From Acetivibrio straminisolvens JCM 21531 (GTDB lineage: Bacteria > Bacillota > Clostridia > Acetivibrionales > Acetivibrionaceae), in assembly GCF_000521465.1 (NCBI RefSeq), contig NZ_BAVR01000009.1:23407-87406 (forward strand): 64,000 nt of DNA, in the 5' to 3' direction. Below, piece after piece: positions 9,091 through 20,084 of the stretch. Numbering within the stretch: position 1 is the stretch's first letter; each line of letters opens with the position of its first letter. The notes beneath the pieces are model-generated. The model saw nothing but the letters and a program-made list of their open reading frames with translations. It ran no database searches and was not told where the DNA came from. A program made the position numbers and the translations under genes.

Positions 9091-12000
9091 TTATGACATT
9101 GATAAAATGCCGGATATAATGTTTCCCAATGTACCGAGAAAGTTCAGTTCGTTAAAACCGTACTCTTTTCGACTGATGGGGCAGGAAAGATAGAGAGCTC
9201 CTTTGACATCTTTTCCTCTTAATATGGGTTCAACTACTATTGAGTTAAGTATGGGCTCACCGGTTTGCGAATCAAGCACGTTAACATTGTCCCAATCCAC
9301 CAGATAAGCTCCGGTCTTTTGCTTTAATACCTTATCTACGATTTTTTTGTTGTAGCACTCTTCCTCAACCCATCCCGGTACTGTACTTTTTCTTGCATAT
9401 ACCTTTAGAATCCTGCAGCTTTGCTCCTGACAGGTTACGAGAACTCCATATTCCGAATCAAAAGTGTCTATTATTGATCCAAGCACTCGGTATATTTTAT
9501 CTTCGAAGGACATTATTTCGTTGGACAATCTCACAATTTCCAGCAAAGCAAGAACATTTCTTTGGTCGTGCATGACATTGCCGGATATGATGCCGGCAAG
9601 CTTATCCATTCTTTTAGAGAGTTTTCTCATCTTTGTATTCCAGAGTGAGAAGCGGTTTCGTCCCGACTCTTTTGCATGATAAAGGGCTTGATCGGCTTTC
9701 TCGACTAGCTCGTTGCGGATGCTCCCATGCTTGGGATAGCAGGATATACCCAGGCTGATGGTGAGACTGTTTCCTTGTCCCATTAAGCGTGCTTTTTCTA
9801 CGGTGCTTCTCAGTCTTTCAGCCAGGGATTCGGCCTCTGAGGGGCCGGTATCCGGAAGTATGATTACAAATTCTTCTCCTCCGTATCTACAGCAAATATC
9901 TGTCGGCCTTATACTTTTGATTAAAATATTGCCCACTTTTGAGAGGATTTCATCTCCCTTTTGATGTCCGTAGTTGTCATTTACACTTTTAAACTTGTCT
10001 ATATCAATCATAATTATTGACAGCTGGCTTTTTTCTCTGCTGGCCTTTTTAAGCTGTGTCTCAATGGCATTTTCGAAGAATTTTCTTGTATATGCCCCAG
10101 TCAACCTGTCAATGGATGAAATTATTTTCAGGTCGTAATTCTCTATTTGAATAGCGGCAATTTTTGAAAGAAGCTTAACCATGCCAAAGCTCTGCCATGA
10201 AAACTTATTGAATACATTTTGGGTTGAAAGATAAATATAACCTTTAATGTCATAATCGTTGGATTCCCGGCGTTTTCTTTTTGCTTGTTTTACAGGGGAA
10301 AATTTGTCGCCAGGAACATGGTTGTATAAGGGGATACACATAACGGCCTTGATTTGTCCCGGAAGGAATATGTCGATATTGCCCGTTTTTTTATTAAAAT
10401 TATTGGCCGTAAATATTCCGTCAATATTTTCGTTAGTGCGTTCGATTATATAGTTGTAATAATCGCACTCTGGGTTTTCATTATGGACAACAAAAGCATT
10501 CAGCTCGTTTTTATCATTGTAGCGGAGTATATAGCCTGTCTCTGCCGAAGTCAGGTTGCATGCGGCTTCAAGGATCATCTTTAGGTTGCTAAGATAATCT
10601 GACGTAGATTTCATAAGCAAACTTTCTATAATTTCAATTTTTTCTCCACTTAATTCTGAAGTATGGTTTTCGCCGGCATCCGAAGCCATACTGCTTCCGG
10701 GCTCCTTAAATATCAATTCGTAATTTATTCCGTCAAAGAAATGTTGCGCGATATTTTTACCGTTATTAATTTTATTGCTCATCTGCCTTTTGAGTACAAG
10801 TTCCTGTTCGCGTAAATTGTCGGCTTTAAGGGAAAGGAGCCTGGTCCTGGGTTCCTCACGGTTATGGGAATACAGGAATGAACTGTGAAATTCAACGGGA
10901 ACTTTTTGCGCAAGATGATACAGTGTATCCAAGGCTTTTATATAGTTTGTGCCGGACAACTGTTTTTCCTTCATGGAATAATAAATATCTCCAATTGCTC
11001 TATAACCTTTCCATTTCAAACGGAGACTTTTGTATTCTTCATTTAATTCCAAAGCCCTGTTAATGATTTCAATTCCATATCTTCCGCCCTCACAGGTGCC
11101 GTAAAGAATAAGGTACTCTATTTCCAGCTTTTTTGTATTAACGGTTGTGCTAAGTTCCAAGCTTTTTTTCAATAGACTTTGGGCAGCCTCTATGTTACCG
11201 AAAGCAATTAGTGTTTCGGCAAGTTGGTGGAGCATATCTCTTTGTTCCTTGACGGTGGAGCTGAATTCGTGGTTTTTCAGTAAAGTCAGAGCATTTTGGA
11301 AAAGAAGCTCTGAATCCTTGCGGTTTGAGACATAATGCTCGGACAGAAGGACAATGCAATTTAAAGTCAGGCTCTCGTTGGTGCTTGACTTTTTGCATGT
11401 GCTTATTCCTTTTAATGCAGTGTTTTTTGCTTCTTCAAAACATCCTATTTCGAAATAAAATCTTGCTGCGTATTCATAGAAAATCTGAAGGTCATGTCCG
11501 CGATCTGAATTTTTTTCCATTTCCCGTTTTACCTTAAGAAGATATTCGTAGGATTTTTGGTATTCGTCCAGTTCCAGATAAGCAAGCATAATATTTTTAT
11601 TGACCGTAAACAGCAGGGAATTAAGCTCGCTTTCCCTTGCTTGTTCTTCGCATTTAAAGTAGTATTCCAGTGCCTGGGTATAATTGTCTTCTAACCGGTG
11701 GGTTTCGCCGAGGTTGTCATAACAGCTGGATATCCCTTCAACCATATTGTTGGCAATGTTTATCTGAAGGGATTTCTCAAAATATTCCCGGGCTTTTGCA
11801 TTATCGTTTAAAAATTCGGCAAATACAGTGGCAATGTTGTTTAGGGGATAGGCTATTTCAACTTTTTCATTGTTTTTTTCGTAAAGCTCTATGCTTTTGT
11901 TGTAGCATCTTAACGCCCCGTCTATATTTGACTGTTCCAGATAATGGGTGCCGAGAACATTGTAAAGAGAGGATGATAGAGGGAGTACTTTTCGTCACCG

Positions 12001-14565
12001 TACTCAGAAAGAACATTGTTAATCATATCTATTGCTTCTTCATTTTTACGCTTAAATATATATACCCAGCATATACGACGAACGGCTTCAAGATAGCCTT
12101 CCACATATCCGATTTCTTTGGACAGCATCAAAGAATCGTTTAAGGATAAAAGCGCGCGGTCAAAATCATTCTTCCTTGTATGGAGGGCCCCAATTACTTC
12201 CTTGACTTTTGCAATTGTAACTTTGTCATCAAACTCCACTGCATATTTCAAAGCCTCATTGTAACACTCAAAGGCTTTACGGTTTTCTCCTTTTTTGCGG
12301 TGGAGCTCACCCATCATAAGAAGAATCTTTATAGTGTCATTTGTGGAGGAAATCTCTTTGGCTATCTGACGTCCTTTTTTCAGATAGACCATGGTCTGGG
12401 CATTGATGTGAAGTTTTAACATTCTGTCCGCCGATTCTATAATAAGCTTTAGAGCCTTTTGCTTTTCACCGGTTTTGATGTAATGATATATAAGCTCATC
12501 CTTATTTACTCTGTTATCGTCTTTATACATTTCCTCCAGGATTTCGGAGCATTTTTTATGAAGCGCTTTTTTCTGGAGGGTTCAATCTTTTTGTATATCT
12601 CATTTTTTATTTTTTTCGAGTGATAATCGTAAGTGTATCCCCAGTCTGCCAGCCGCTGTTCTATTATCTGGTGGGAAATGAGTTCTGCAAGTATATCCCT
12701 TATTTCATTGCTGGATGTCTCTAATATTGACACGATTATCTCAAAGGACACAGGCATATTGAAGGCTGAGATTGTTTCTAAAGCCCTATATGAAATCTCG
12801 TCCAAAGTATTTATATGCTTCCACACAGCTTCGTGCATGCTCGGCGGAATATAGAGCCTGGAGTAATCCGCATCATCGTCAAATTCGGTACTCCATTGAC
12901 CGTTGTCGTCAATATAGAGTTTTCCTTCTTTGAACAATGCCGTAATAGCGTCTATTATAAATCCCGGGATTCCTTCGGTATAACGGAACATTTCCGTACA
13001 GAAGGCAACTGGAGAACTTGTTATTGCAAGAACATTTTTTATAAATTCGCAGGTCTCTTCAAAATCAAACCGGGTAAGAGTTATTTCATTGGCAATAGAT
13101 GAGGTTAGCCATTTGTCAATATATTTTTGGCCTGCTTTGTTTTTGTGCATCGATTCTTTCCGGTAGGAGAGAATTATGCAAAGGGGAAGCTTTTTTGAGG
13201 TTGCAAGATAGTCAATAAGCTCTAAAGAGGCTTCATCCAGCCATTGTGCATTGTCAAATATTAAAATGGATACTTCTTTTTCCAAAATATTGGATATAAA
13301 GTTGGCAACTCTTACCTTAAGCCTTAGCTTTTCTTTTTCGTCGGGCAGAGCAGGGCTTGGAATTGCCCCTTTCAAGCTTTTTTCATCGGGCAGAATTTTA
13401 ACAAGCTCGGATTTGAAGCTTTCCAATATTTCAGCCGGTGAGAGGGGCATTAGTTGTTCCAGTATTTGCTTTACCGGTTCATAGGTATTTTCTTCGTTTT
13501 CGGAGGACACACCGTGCAATACCCTTATTTTTTCAAGACTCATTGAGAACAGAAATTCACTTAAAAGTCTTGTTTTACCAATACCGGCTTCGCCGGTTAT
13601 ACAGGTAATTTTTTGATTGCAACTATTGATTGAAACCTCGTTTACCCATGAATTCAACTGATTTATGTTTTCATTTCTTCCTATGAGCTTGGTTTTGGTT
13701 ATGATTTTTTCAAAATATTTCTTTTGAAAATGGGTTTCCTTGATATTGCATATTTCTTCAATTTCTTTAATTACGGAGTATATATCCTTGTATTGATCGG
13801 CAGGATTTGTGGATGTAAGTCTATTGATAACATCCAATATTCTTTTCCTGTCTATATTGCCCGGGACCGATTTTAAGACGGAAGGATTGTTTCGGTACTG
13901 TTCCCGGAGGTTTAAAAAGTTGTTTCTGTTGGGATTTTTGCCTGTCAGGAGATAGAAAATCAAAACCCCTAGAGAATAGAGGTCAAGAAGATTATTATTG
14001 CTTATAGTCCTTAAATCTTCGGGCAGCTTAAACTGATTGGATATTTTCTTTAGGCGAAAGACCACTTTTTCCAATTCTTCGTTACCGGGCATTCCAATTA
14101 GTTTTGCACAAGGTTTGCCATTGATTTCGGTTATGATAACACTTTTATGGTCAAGATTTTTAAAGTAAAACCCTCTCCTGTGTAAGTAAGCCAGAGCATT
14201 GCATATTTGCAGAATAATGGCGATTTTCTTTTCAAAACTCATGTTTGAAACGGCATTAATTATATTTTTGCCCTTAATATATTCATAGGAGCAGTAGTAT
14301 TGTTTGGATGAAGTCAGGCTGCCGTCAATGGAATGTATTGCTCCAAACCCATAAGTTTGCATAAGGTTGGGATGGGACAGAGAAGAAAGAGTGACAAACT
14401 CTGTCTTCAAATTTTCCATGGCTTTTAAAGGTATTGATTCTGGATTGATGATTTTAAAAGCCATTTTTTATTGTCATTTATCATATCTGAAACAAGATAT
14501 AATGTATTCGATAAGTCTTCCTTGATAATTGTGATTACCTTATATCTGTTGTTAAGTATGTTCAT
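9091..14565 (-). CDS. Pseudokinase - AAA ATPase - TPR - GAF - GGDEF - GAF signalling protein (three frame breaks)
   Basis: The true start is probably ATG 14565 after AGGAG. It reads MNILNNRYKVITIIKEDLSN and joins the main frame after one missing A near 14450. Rejoined length is about 1824 residues. Order: protein-kinase fold about 8-260; ATPase with Walker A GEAGIGKT (about 325-332); helical TPR-like repeats about 680-1180; GAF about 1290-1460; GGDEF about 1480-1640 with GGEEF and an intact RPTD inhibitory site five residues upstream; C-terminal GAF. The kinase has lost catalytic residues: HRDLKxxN reads FKNLDHKS and DFG reads GMP. The cyclase motif is intact, so the likely output is cyclic di-GMP. 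Other breaks are near 12560 and 11970. It is cytoplasmic, with no membrane segment seen. Confidence 0.8.
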
Positions 14566-14923
14566 ATTTGTTATCAACTCCTGAAATTATACAATCTGCA
14601 TAAAAGATGTATACTAAATGCAACACAGTACAAAAATTCCAACGAGTAATTTCTATAATTAAAATATGGAAATGCAATGGGTACAACTCAAAGAACCGCA
14701 TTGTACCGCTTATTATTAAATATCGAAAAAAACTTAAGAAATAATTATAATAATATAATTAAAGTATTATTAAATGTTGTGCTTTTACAATTTATTTTAT
14801 ATAATTATTGCAAAAAGACCATTTTATATTTATACAATAAATGTATGGAATTAATTGGGGATGACTATAATACAGAAGATTGGCTATAAGATATTGTTAC
14901 TTTTTTAGGACAAGAGGGATATA
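14566..14923. other. Divergent AT-rich promoter region between the pseudokinase gene and nadK
   Basis: About 360 bases are extremely AT-rich. A 70-codon frame at 14677-14889 consists of AT-biased codons without a ribosome-binding site and was not accepted. No repeat or RNA structure stands out. The region marks the right edge of the island between tlyA and nadK. Confidence 0.45.
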
Positions 14924-15792
14924 ATGTTGAAAATAGGAATAATACCTAACGAAGATAAAGATGAGGATCTTAAATATACGAGGACCCTTATTGACAGCAT
15001 AAGAAAATGCGGCGGAACAGCCCTTGTATGCGACGAAATCGCATCAAAGATCGGGGATAAAGAGTTAAATATCAATGAGGACAAAGTAGTTGACATGTCG
15101 GACATTATTGTGTGTCTTGGAGGTGACGGTACTTTTCTTAAGGCCGCCAGGACAATTGTGGCAAAAGCCAAGCCCCTTTTGGGGGTTAATCTTGGAAAGC
15201 TGGGCTTTTTGGCCGATGTCGACAAAAACGACATTGAAAATGCGGTAAAGCATCTTATTAAAGGTGAATTCACCATTGATGAAAGAATGATGCTTGATAC
15301 CGAAATTGTGAGGGATGGCAAGGTTGTTGCGAAAGATATTGTGCTCAATGACGTTGTTATTTCCCGGGGAGCTATATCTAGGATTTTACACCTGAAAACA
15401 TATATTAACGATGCTTTTATGGACCTATATCCGGGGGATGGTCTGATTATTTCAACCCCTACGGCTCAACAGCTTATTCTCTATCGGCAGGAGGACCTTT
15501 GGTAGAGCCGGACGTAGATTTGATTATTTGTACACCGATATGTCCGCACCTTTTGTATTCAAGAGCTTTTATAGCTACGGCCGACAGGGTGATAAAAGTG
15601 GTGGTTTCCGAGAGCAGCAGCCACGAAGCAATGGTCACCGTTGATGGCCAGAATGGCTATGAGGTCAGAGGTGGGGACGTAATTATAACGAAAAAATCCA
15701 GGATAAGGATGCCTATGGTAAGGCTTAATGAGAGAAACTTTTTCGATGTGTTAAGGGGTAAAATTTATGACAGAGGAGAGAGTATGAAGTAA
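14924..15792 (+). CDS. nadK: NAD kinase (one frame break)
   Basis: ATP- or polyphosphate-dependent phosphorylation of NAD to NADP in the cytosol. The N-terminal half has the diagnostic [11 protein letters not shown] motif and [13 protein letters not shown]. The second half has [13 protein letters not shown] and [11 protein letters not shown], followed by the [14 protein letters not shown] segment in the other frame. One G is missing in the GG run at 15463-15464: the Thr-Gly-Ser-Thr-Ala motif is split there. Rejoined length is about 289 residues, as expected. Next comes argR, with only one base between stop and start, consistent with the ppnK-argR-recN operon of Firmicutes. Confidence 0.93.
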
Positions 15793-15793
15793 T

Positions 15794-16254
15794 ATGAAAT
15801 ACAACAGGCAGGCAAAAATACTGGAGATTATTGACAAAGAGGTTATCGAGACCCAGGAAGAGATTGCGGACAGGCTGAAAAAGGCAGGTATGGAAGTCAC
15901 TCAAGCTACAATATCAAGGGACATAAAAGAGCTAAGGCTCATAAAAGTTATGACAGAGGACGGAAGGTATAAGTATGCACCTCTTACCAACACGGACAAT
16001 ACTGTATATAACAGGCTTATGACAATATTTTCAGAGTCTTATGTTTCAAGTGATTATGCAAACAATATCGTAGTGGTAAAAACCTTCCGGGCATGGCACC
16101 GGCATCGGCATCGGCAATTGACTCCATGAACAATACGGAGATAGTCGGCTCGATAGCCGGAGATGATACTGTACTTATTGTTTGCAGAACCGAAAAGATT
16201 GCCAAGGAGTTTGTTGAAAAGCTGAGCAAGCTCGTAAAATCCGATGACAGATAA
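15794..16254 (+). CDS. argR: Arginine repressor ArgR/AhrC (one frame break)
   Basis: The winged helix-turn-helix N-domain ([38 protein letters not shown]) binds ARG boxes. The C-terminal domain binds arginine and hexamerises. The frame breaks after base 16084, where one C seems missing (Thr-Leu-Pro-Gly). It then continues with [20 protein letters not shown], the oligomerisation segment containing the arginine-binding Asp, and [15 protein letters not shown], ending at 16254. Rejoined length is about 153 residues, normal for the family. It sits between nadK and recN as in B. subtilis (yqfB-ahrC-recN region). Confidence 0.93.
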
Positions 16255-16312
16255 TTGGATGTGGAGTTAATTTTATAAAATCATTTATCCTTAAAGAAAT
16301 GAGGGTTTGGTC

Positions 16313-18024
16313 ATGCTTCAACGGTTGGAAATTCAGAATGTGGCTATAATTGACAGGGTTGAAATTGAGCTGGGAGACGGGCTTAATGTATTGACCGGCG
16401 AAACGGGAGCGGGCAAGTCCATCATAATTGACTCAATAAATGCAATTCTTGGGCAAAGGCTGTCCAAAGACCTTATAAGGACAGGCAGGGACAAGGCTGT
16501 TGTTGAAGCTGTTTTTCACGTGGATAAAAAAAGGGTTGAGGATCTTTTGGAAAGTTTTGGAATAGAAGGGGAAGAGGACGGCACTTTGGTTATATCAAGG
16601 GAGTTTACCGTCACAGGAAAGAATACCTGCAGGATTAACGGCAGAATTGCAACTGTTTCAATGCTCAAGCAATTGGGAGAAAGACTCATTGATGTCCATG
16701 GACAGCATGACAACCAATCCCTCCTTCGAACCGAAAGCCACATTGATCTTCTGGATTCTTTTGCATCTTCCGGGCTGCAGAGCTTGAAAGATGAGTATTT
16801 GAAGCATCTTGAGACATACCGTGGGATTAAAAGCAAATTAAAAGAATTGACCGGCGACAGGAATGAAAGGGAGCGTAAAATAGATATTCTCAAATATCAG
16901 ATTGATGAAATAAAAAAGGCAAAGCTAAAGATTGGCGAAGAAGAGGAGCTTGCAAGGCAGAGGGGACTTTTGGCAAATTCCGAGAAAATTACAAACGCAC
17001 TTTCCAACGCTTATGAACTTTTGGGCACAGGGAGCAAATTCGGAGAATCCGCGCTGGATATAGTAAATAAAGCAGTGTCGGATTTTGACAGTATAGAGGA
17101 GTTTGATGTAAAGTACGGTGAGATTAGAAAGAGAATAGAGGCAGTTGCTATTGAACTTGACGATATTGTTTCGGAAATTCGCAGCTTGCGGGACAATGTG
17201 GAATATGACCCAAGTCTTCTTATGCAAATTGAAGACAGGCTCGATGTATTGTACAGGCTTAAAAAGAAGTATGGGGATTCGGTGGAAGAAATTTTAGAAT
17301 ATAAGGCCGGAATTCAAAAGGAATTGGACGAGATTATAAATAATGAAGACATGGTGAATAAGCTAAATGAAGAGCTTCTTGAAGAGGATAAGGAGCTATA
17401 CCGTTTGGCAAAGGAAATAAACAGCGAGAGGGTGAAGGCCTCAAAGCTTCTTGAAGATAGGATAGGAGAGGAGCTTAAGGACCTAGAAATGAAAAGCACC
17501 AGCCTTAAGGTGGAAATAGATTTTGACGATTCCATGGACAAGGGTGAAAGAAAGTACAATCACAACGGACTTGACCGGGTTGAGTTTATGATATCCACCA
17601 ATGTGGGTGAGCCTTTAAAACCTTTGGCAAAGATAGCCTCCGGCGGTGAAATGTCAAGGGTTATGCTTGCCATAAAGACAATTCTTGCTAAAGTAGATAA
17701 AATACCCACAATGATATTCGATGAGATTGACATCGGAATAAGCGGTATTGCCGCTCAAAAGGTGGGAGAGAAGCTTTGCTACATCTCGAAAACCCATCAG
17801 GTTATATCTGTTACCCATCTGGCACAAATAGCTGTATGGCAGACAATAACTATTATATTGACAAGGTAACCGAGGACGGCAATACAAAGACAGTAGTTAA
17901 AAAGCTTGATGAAAAAGGCAAGAGGGATGAGATAGCAAGGATTATCGGAGGAGCAAGTATTACCGATATTACATTAAAGCATGCTGAAGAAATGCTTGTC
18001 AAAGCAAGGGAATTTAAAAAATAG
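16313..18024 (+). CDS. recN: DNA repair protein RecN (one frame break)
   Basis: SMC-like ATPase acting early in double-strand break repair. ATG 16313 is preferred to TTG 16307 because RecN proteins begin MLxxLxIxNxAxI. Walker A GETGAGKSIIIDS is at about 30-42. A long coiled coil spans about 150-360. The signature motif is ASGGEMSRVMLAIK, and Walker B is TMIFDEIDIGISG. One base is missing after 17835 (Ala-Val-Met-Ala in the His-Leu-x-Gln-Ile-Ala segment). The C-terminus continues as ADNNYYIDKVTEDGNTKT to 18024. Rejoined length is about 570 residues. A strong terminator follows at 18043. Confidence 0.94.
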
Positions 18025-18042
18025 GTTTTTGAATAAACTTGT

Positions 18043-18077
18043 AAAAAGCTTGGGAGAACGACAATCCCAAGCTTTTT
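18043..18077 (+). terminator. Rho-independent terminator after recN
   Basis: AAAAAGCTTGGGA (18043-18055) pairs perfectly over 13 bases with TCCCAAGCTTTTT (18065-18077), with a 9-base loop and a T-run. Confidence 0.88.
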
Positions 18078-18082
18078 ATTTT

Positions 18083-18143
18083 GCCTCTTGGAATGAAATG
18101 AAAGAGGCAAAAGCGAAGTGACTCTCGATGTCCCGGGCTTTTT
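18083..18143 (+). repeat. Dispersed two-hairpin repeat, copy 2 (tandem with copy 3)
   Basis: GCCTCTT / AAAGAGGC arms (18083-18108) are followed by AAAAGC...GGGCTTTTT. The inner stem has mismatches relative to the consensus. It begins 5 bases after the recN terminator. Confidence 0.8.
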
Positions 18144-18145
18144 TT

Positions 18146-18203
18146 GCCTCTTGGAATAAAATGAAAGAGGCAAAAGCGAAGGGACTCGATGTCCCGAGCT
18201 TTT
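18146..18203 (+). repeat. Dispersed two-hairpin repeat, copy 3
   Basis: This copy differs from the consensus at one base. Hairpin one is GCCTCTT with AAAGAGGC. Hairpin two is AAAAGC, GGGAC, loop TCGAT, GTCCC, GCTTTT. It stands directly behind copy 2. Confidence 0.85.
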
Positions 18204-18393
18204 GTTTTATAAAAACTAAGCCGCTATTTTTTAACATTATTTCAGAACTGTTTTTGGTGAATAATTAAGGTTGTTATAGGTTAATTTAATGTTAGTAATC
18301 GAGGGGAAAAACAATCAATACCAGAATATTTATGTTAACAAATTTTTAGGAGAATTTCTATTTTCAAGAACTAGACAACAGGAGGTGAGCCGT

Positions 18394-19733
18394 TTGAAGT
18401 TTATAAAACCTACTAAAAGAAAACTAATAGTTTTTTTTAGTGCTTTTGCCGCAATTTTGAGTATTGCATATATAAGATTAATTTATATCTTTCCCAACCA
18501 GTTAACATTATTTGAAAACCAGGAATATATTTATAAATTCAAGAATCCGCTTCTTGTAAACCTTGTAAATTTCAAATCAGATAACAATGATATATTAATA
18601 TTTGACAGTGAAGACATAAAAGTTAATAATGAAGATTATAAGGGTACCGGAAACAGAGTGATGTTCAAAGCCAGCAAACTGGGAAGAACAAGCTTGAGTT
18701 TGAAGCTTTTAGGGCTTATTCCCTTAAAGACGATGTATGTTGACGTTGTTCCGTATAAAGAGGTTGTTGCCTGCGGAAATACTGTAGGAGTAAAAATTAA
18801 AGTAGACGGAATATTGGTTATTGGATTGTCGGATGTTGAAACCCCCGATGGAAAGAAGCTTCTTCCGGCCAGGGATTCCGGGCTCAAACCCGGGGATCTC
18901 ATAGTTGAAGTGAACAACAACCGTGTTGATACTGCCTATGATTTGATAAATGAAGTGGAAAAAAGCATGGGGGGAACATATGGGTAAAATATAAAAGGGG
19001 AAACAGCTATAACAATGCAAAAATGACGCCGGTTAAATCGGTTGAAGATAATAAGTACCATGTAGGGATGTGGGTCAGAGACAGCACGGCAGGTATTGGA
19101 ACGCTTACATTTTACGACCCGGTGACTAAAGGTTTCGGAGCCTTAGGACACGGTATTACGGATATTGATACGGGAGCAATTATGCCCGTTGAAAGAGGGG
19201 AACTCATAGAATCAAATATTCTTACTATAAAAAAGGGCACTAAAGGCAACCCGGGAGAGCTTAAGGGTGTATTGATAGAAGACGGTGGTGCCTTGGGAAA
19301 AATAATAAAAAACAGTCATTATGGCATATACGGTACTTTGAATGATACGGCTTTGGATAAGTTTTCAAACGTAAGATATCCTATAGCTTTGAGAAATGAT
19401 ATAAAGGTAGGGCCTGCCACTATACTCGCCAATATTGACGGAAAAAATGTTGAAGAATACAGTATTGAAATTGAAAAGGTTTCAAGGAAAAGTGCCAATG
19501 GTTTGAAAGGAATGATTATAAGGGTAACTGACCAAAGACTTCTTGAAGCAACGGGAGGTATTGTTCAGGGAATGTCAGGCAGTCCCATTTTACAGGACGG
19601 CAAACTGGTAGGAGCTGTAACCCACGTACTGGTGAATGATCCGGCAAGGGGATATGGTATATTGATCGAGTGGATGGTAAAAAATATGGCGGATGCAAAT
19701 TTACAAAGTGTTGAAATGGCCAATGCTTCTTAA
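18394..19733 (+). CDS. spoIVB: SpoIVB serine protease, sporulation signalling (one frame break)
   Basis: TTG 18394 is chosen because AGGAGGTGA (18380-18388) lies 5 bases before it; the longer frame from 18289 has no site. A single N-terminal membrane segment (RKLIVFFSAFAAILSIAYIRLIYIF) is followed by a PDZ domain (about 130-200) and an S55 peptidase domain. The catalytic motifs are GALGHGITDIDTG (His) and GGIVQGMSGSPIL (Ser). SpoIVB is made in the forespore, is secreted into the intermembrane space and cleaves SpoIVFA to activate sigma-K processing. One base is missing after 18977, and the sequence resumes IWVKYKRGNSYNNAKM. About 446 residues; spo0A follows, the standard spore-former order. 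Confidence 0.93.
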
Positions 19734-19772
19734 AATAAATATTTACTTCAAACATAATTTGTAACAAACATT

Positions 19773-19811
19773 AAAATATGTGTATTTTCGTAGGGAGGAT
19801 ACACATATTTT
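19773..19811. terminator. AT-rich hairpin after spoIVB
   Basis: AAAATATGTGTA (19773-19784) pairs perfectly with TACACATATTTT (19800-19811), with a 15-base loop. It probably terminates spoIVB. Confidence 0.65.
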
Positions 19812-20003
19812 ACATAAATTGCATATTTCCCGGAATTTTGCATATTTCCGAGTTTTTTAAAATATTCTTTTTAGATTAAAAAATATCATAAAAGGTTTTA
19901 TTGTGCCGGAAAATCCACAAATACCAGTACTTACAGTAAATGAATATGCAGTATTATATATGTAAATATAGTTATATAAAGATTAATTTCATTACCCAGT
20001 ATA

Positions 20004-20032
20004 TTGAAATTTTGTCGAATAGACAATATAAT
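20004..20032 (+). promoter_or_regulatory. Predicted vegetative promoter of spo0A
   Basis: TTGAAA (20004-20009), a 17-base spacer, and TATAAT (20027-20032) give a near-consensus sigma-A promoter 52 bases before the spo0A start. Confidence 0.7.
20012..20019 (+). promoter_or_regulatory. Spo0A box in the spo0A promoter
   Basis: TTGTCGAA matches the Spo0A-binding consensus (TGTCGAA core) exactly. It sits between the -35 and -10 elements, a placement that would fit repression or switching of this promoter by phosphorylated Spo0A. The match is seen; the regulatory direction is inferred. Confidence 0.65.
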
Positions 20033-20084
20033 AATGCTATAAATTTACTAACAGTCTTTTACAAAAAATTAAGGGGGAGTCAAT

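Noticed and set aside
9091..14565. Active Ser/Thr kinase annotation
   Set aside because: The HRD and DFG motifs and catalytic-loop Lys/Asn are replaced, so an active kinase is unlikely.
14677..14889. 70-codon gene upstream of nadK
   Set aside because: Extremely AT-rich codons (Asn, Ile, Leu, Lys, Tyr) and no ribosome-binding site.
17853..18173. 106-codon minus-strand frame with internally repeated protein sequence
   Set aside because: It is antisense to the recN end, its terminator and the hairpin repeats; the repeated residues come from the DNA repeats.
18043..18210. CRISPR-like repeat cluster
   Set aside because: Only two adjacent repeat units with almost no spacer, matching dispersed single copies elsewhere; no cas genes in the window.
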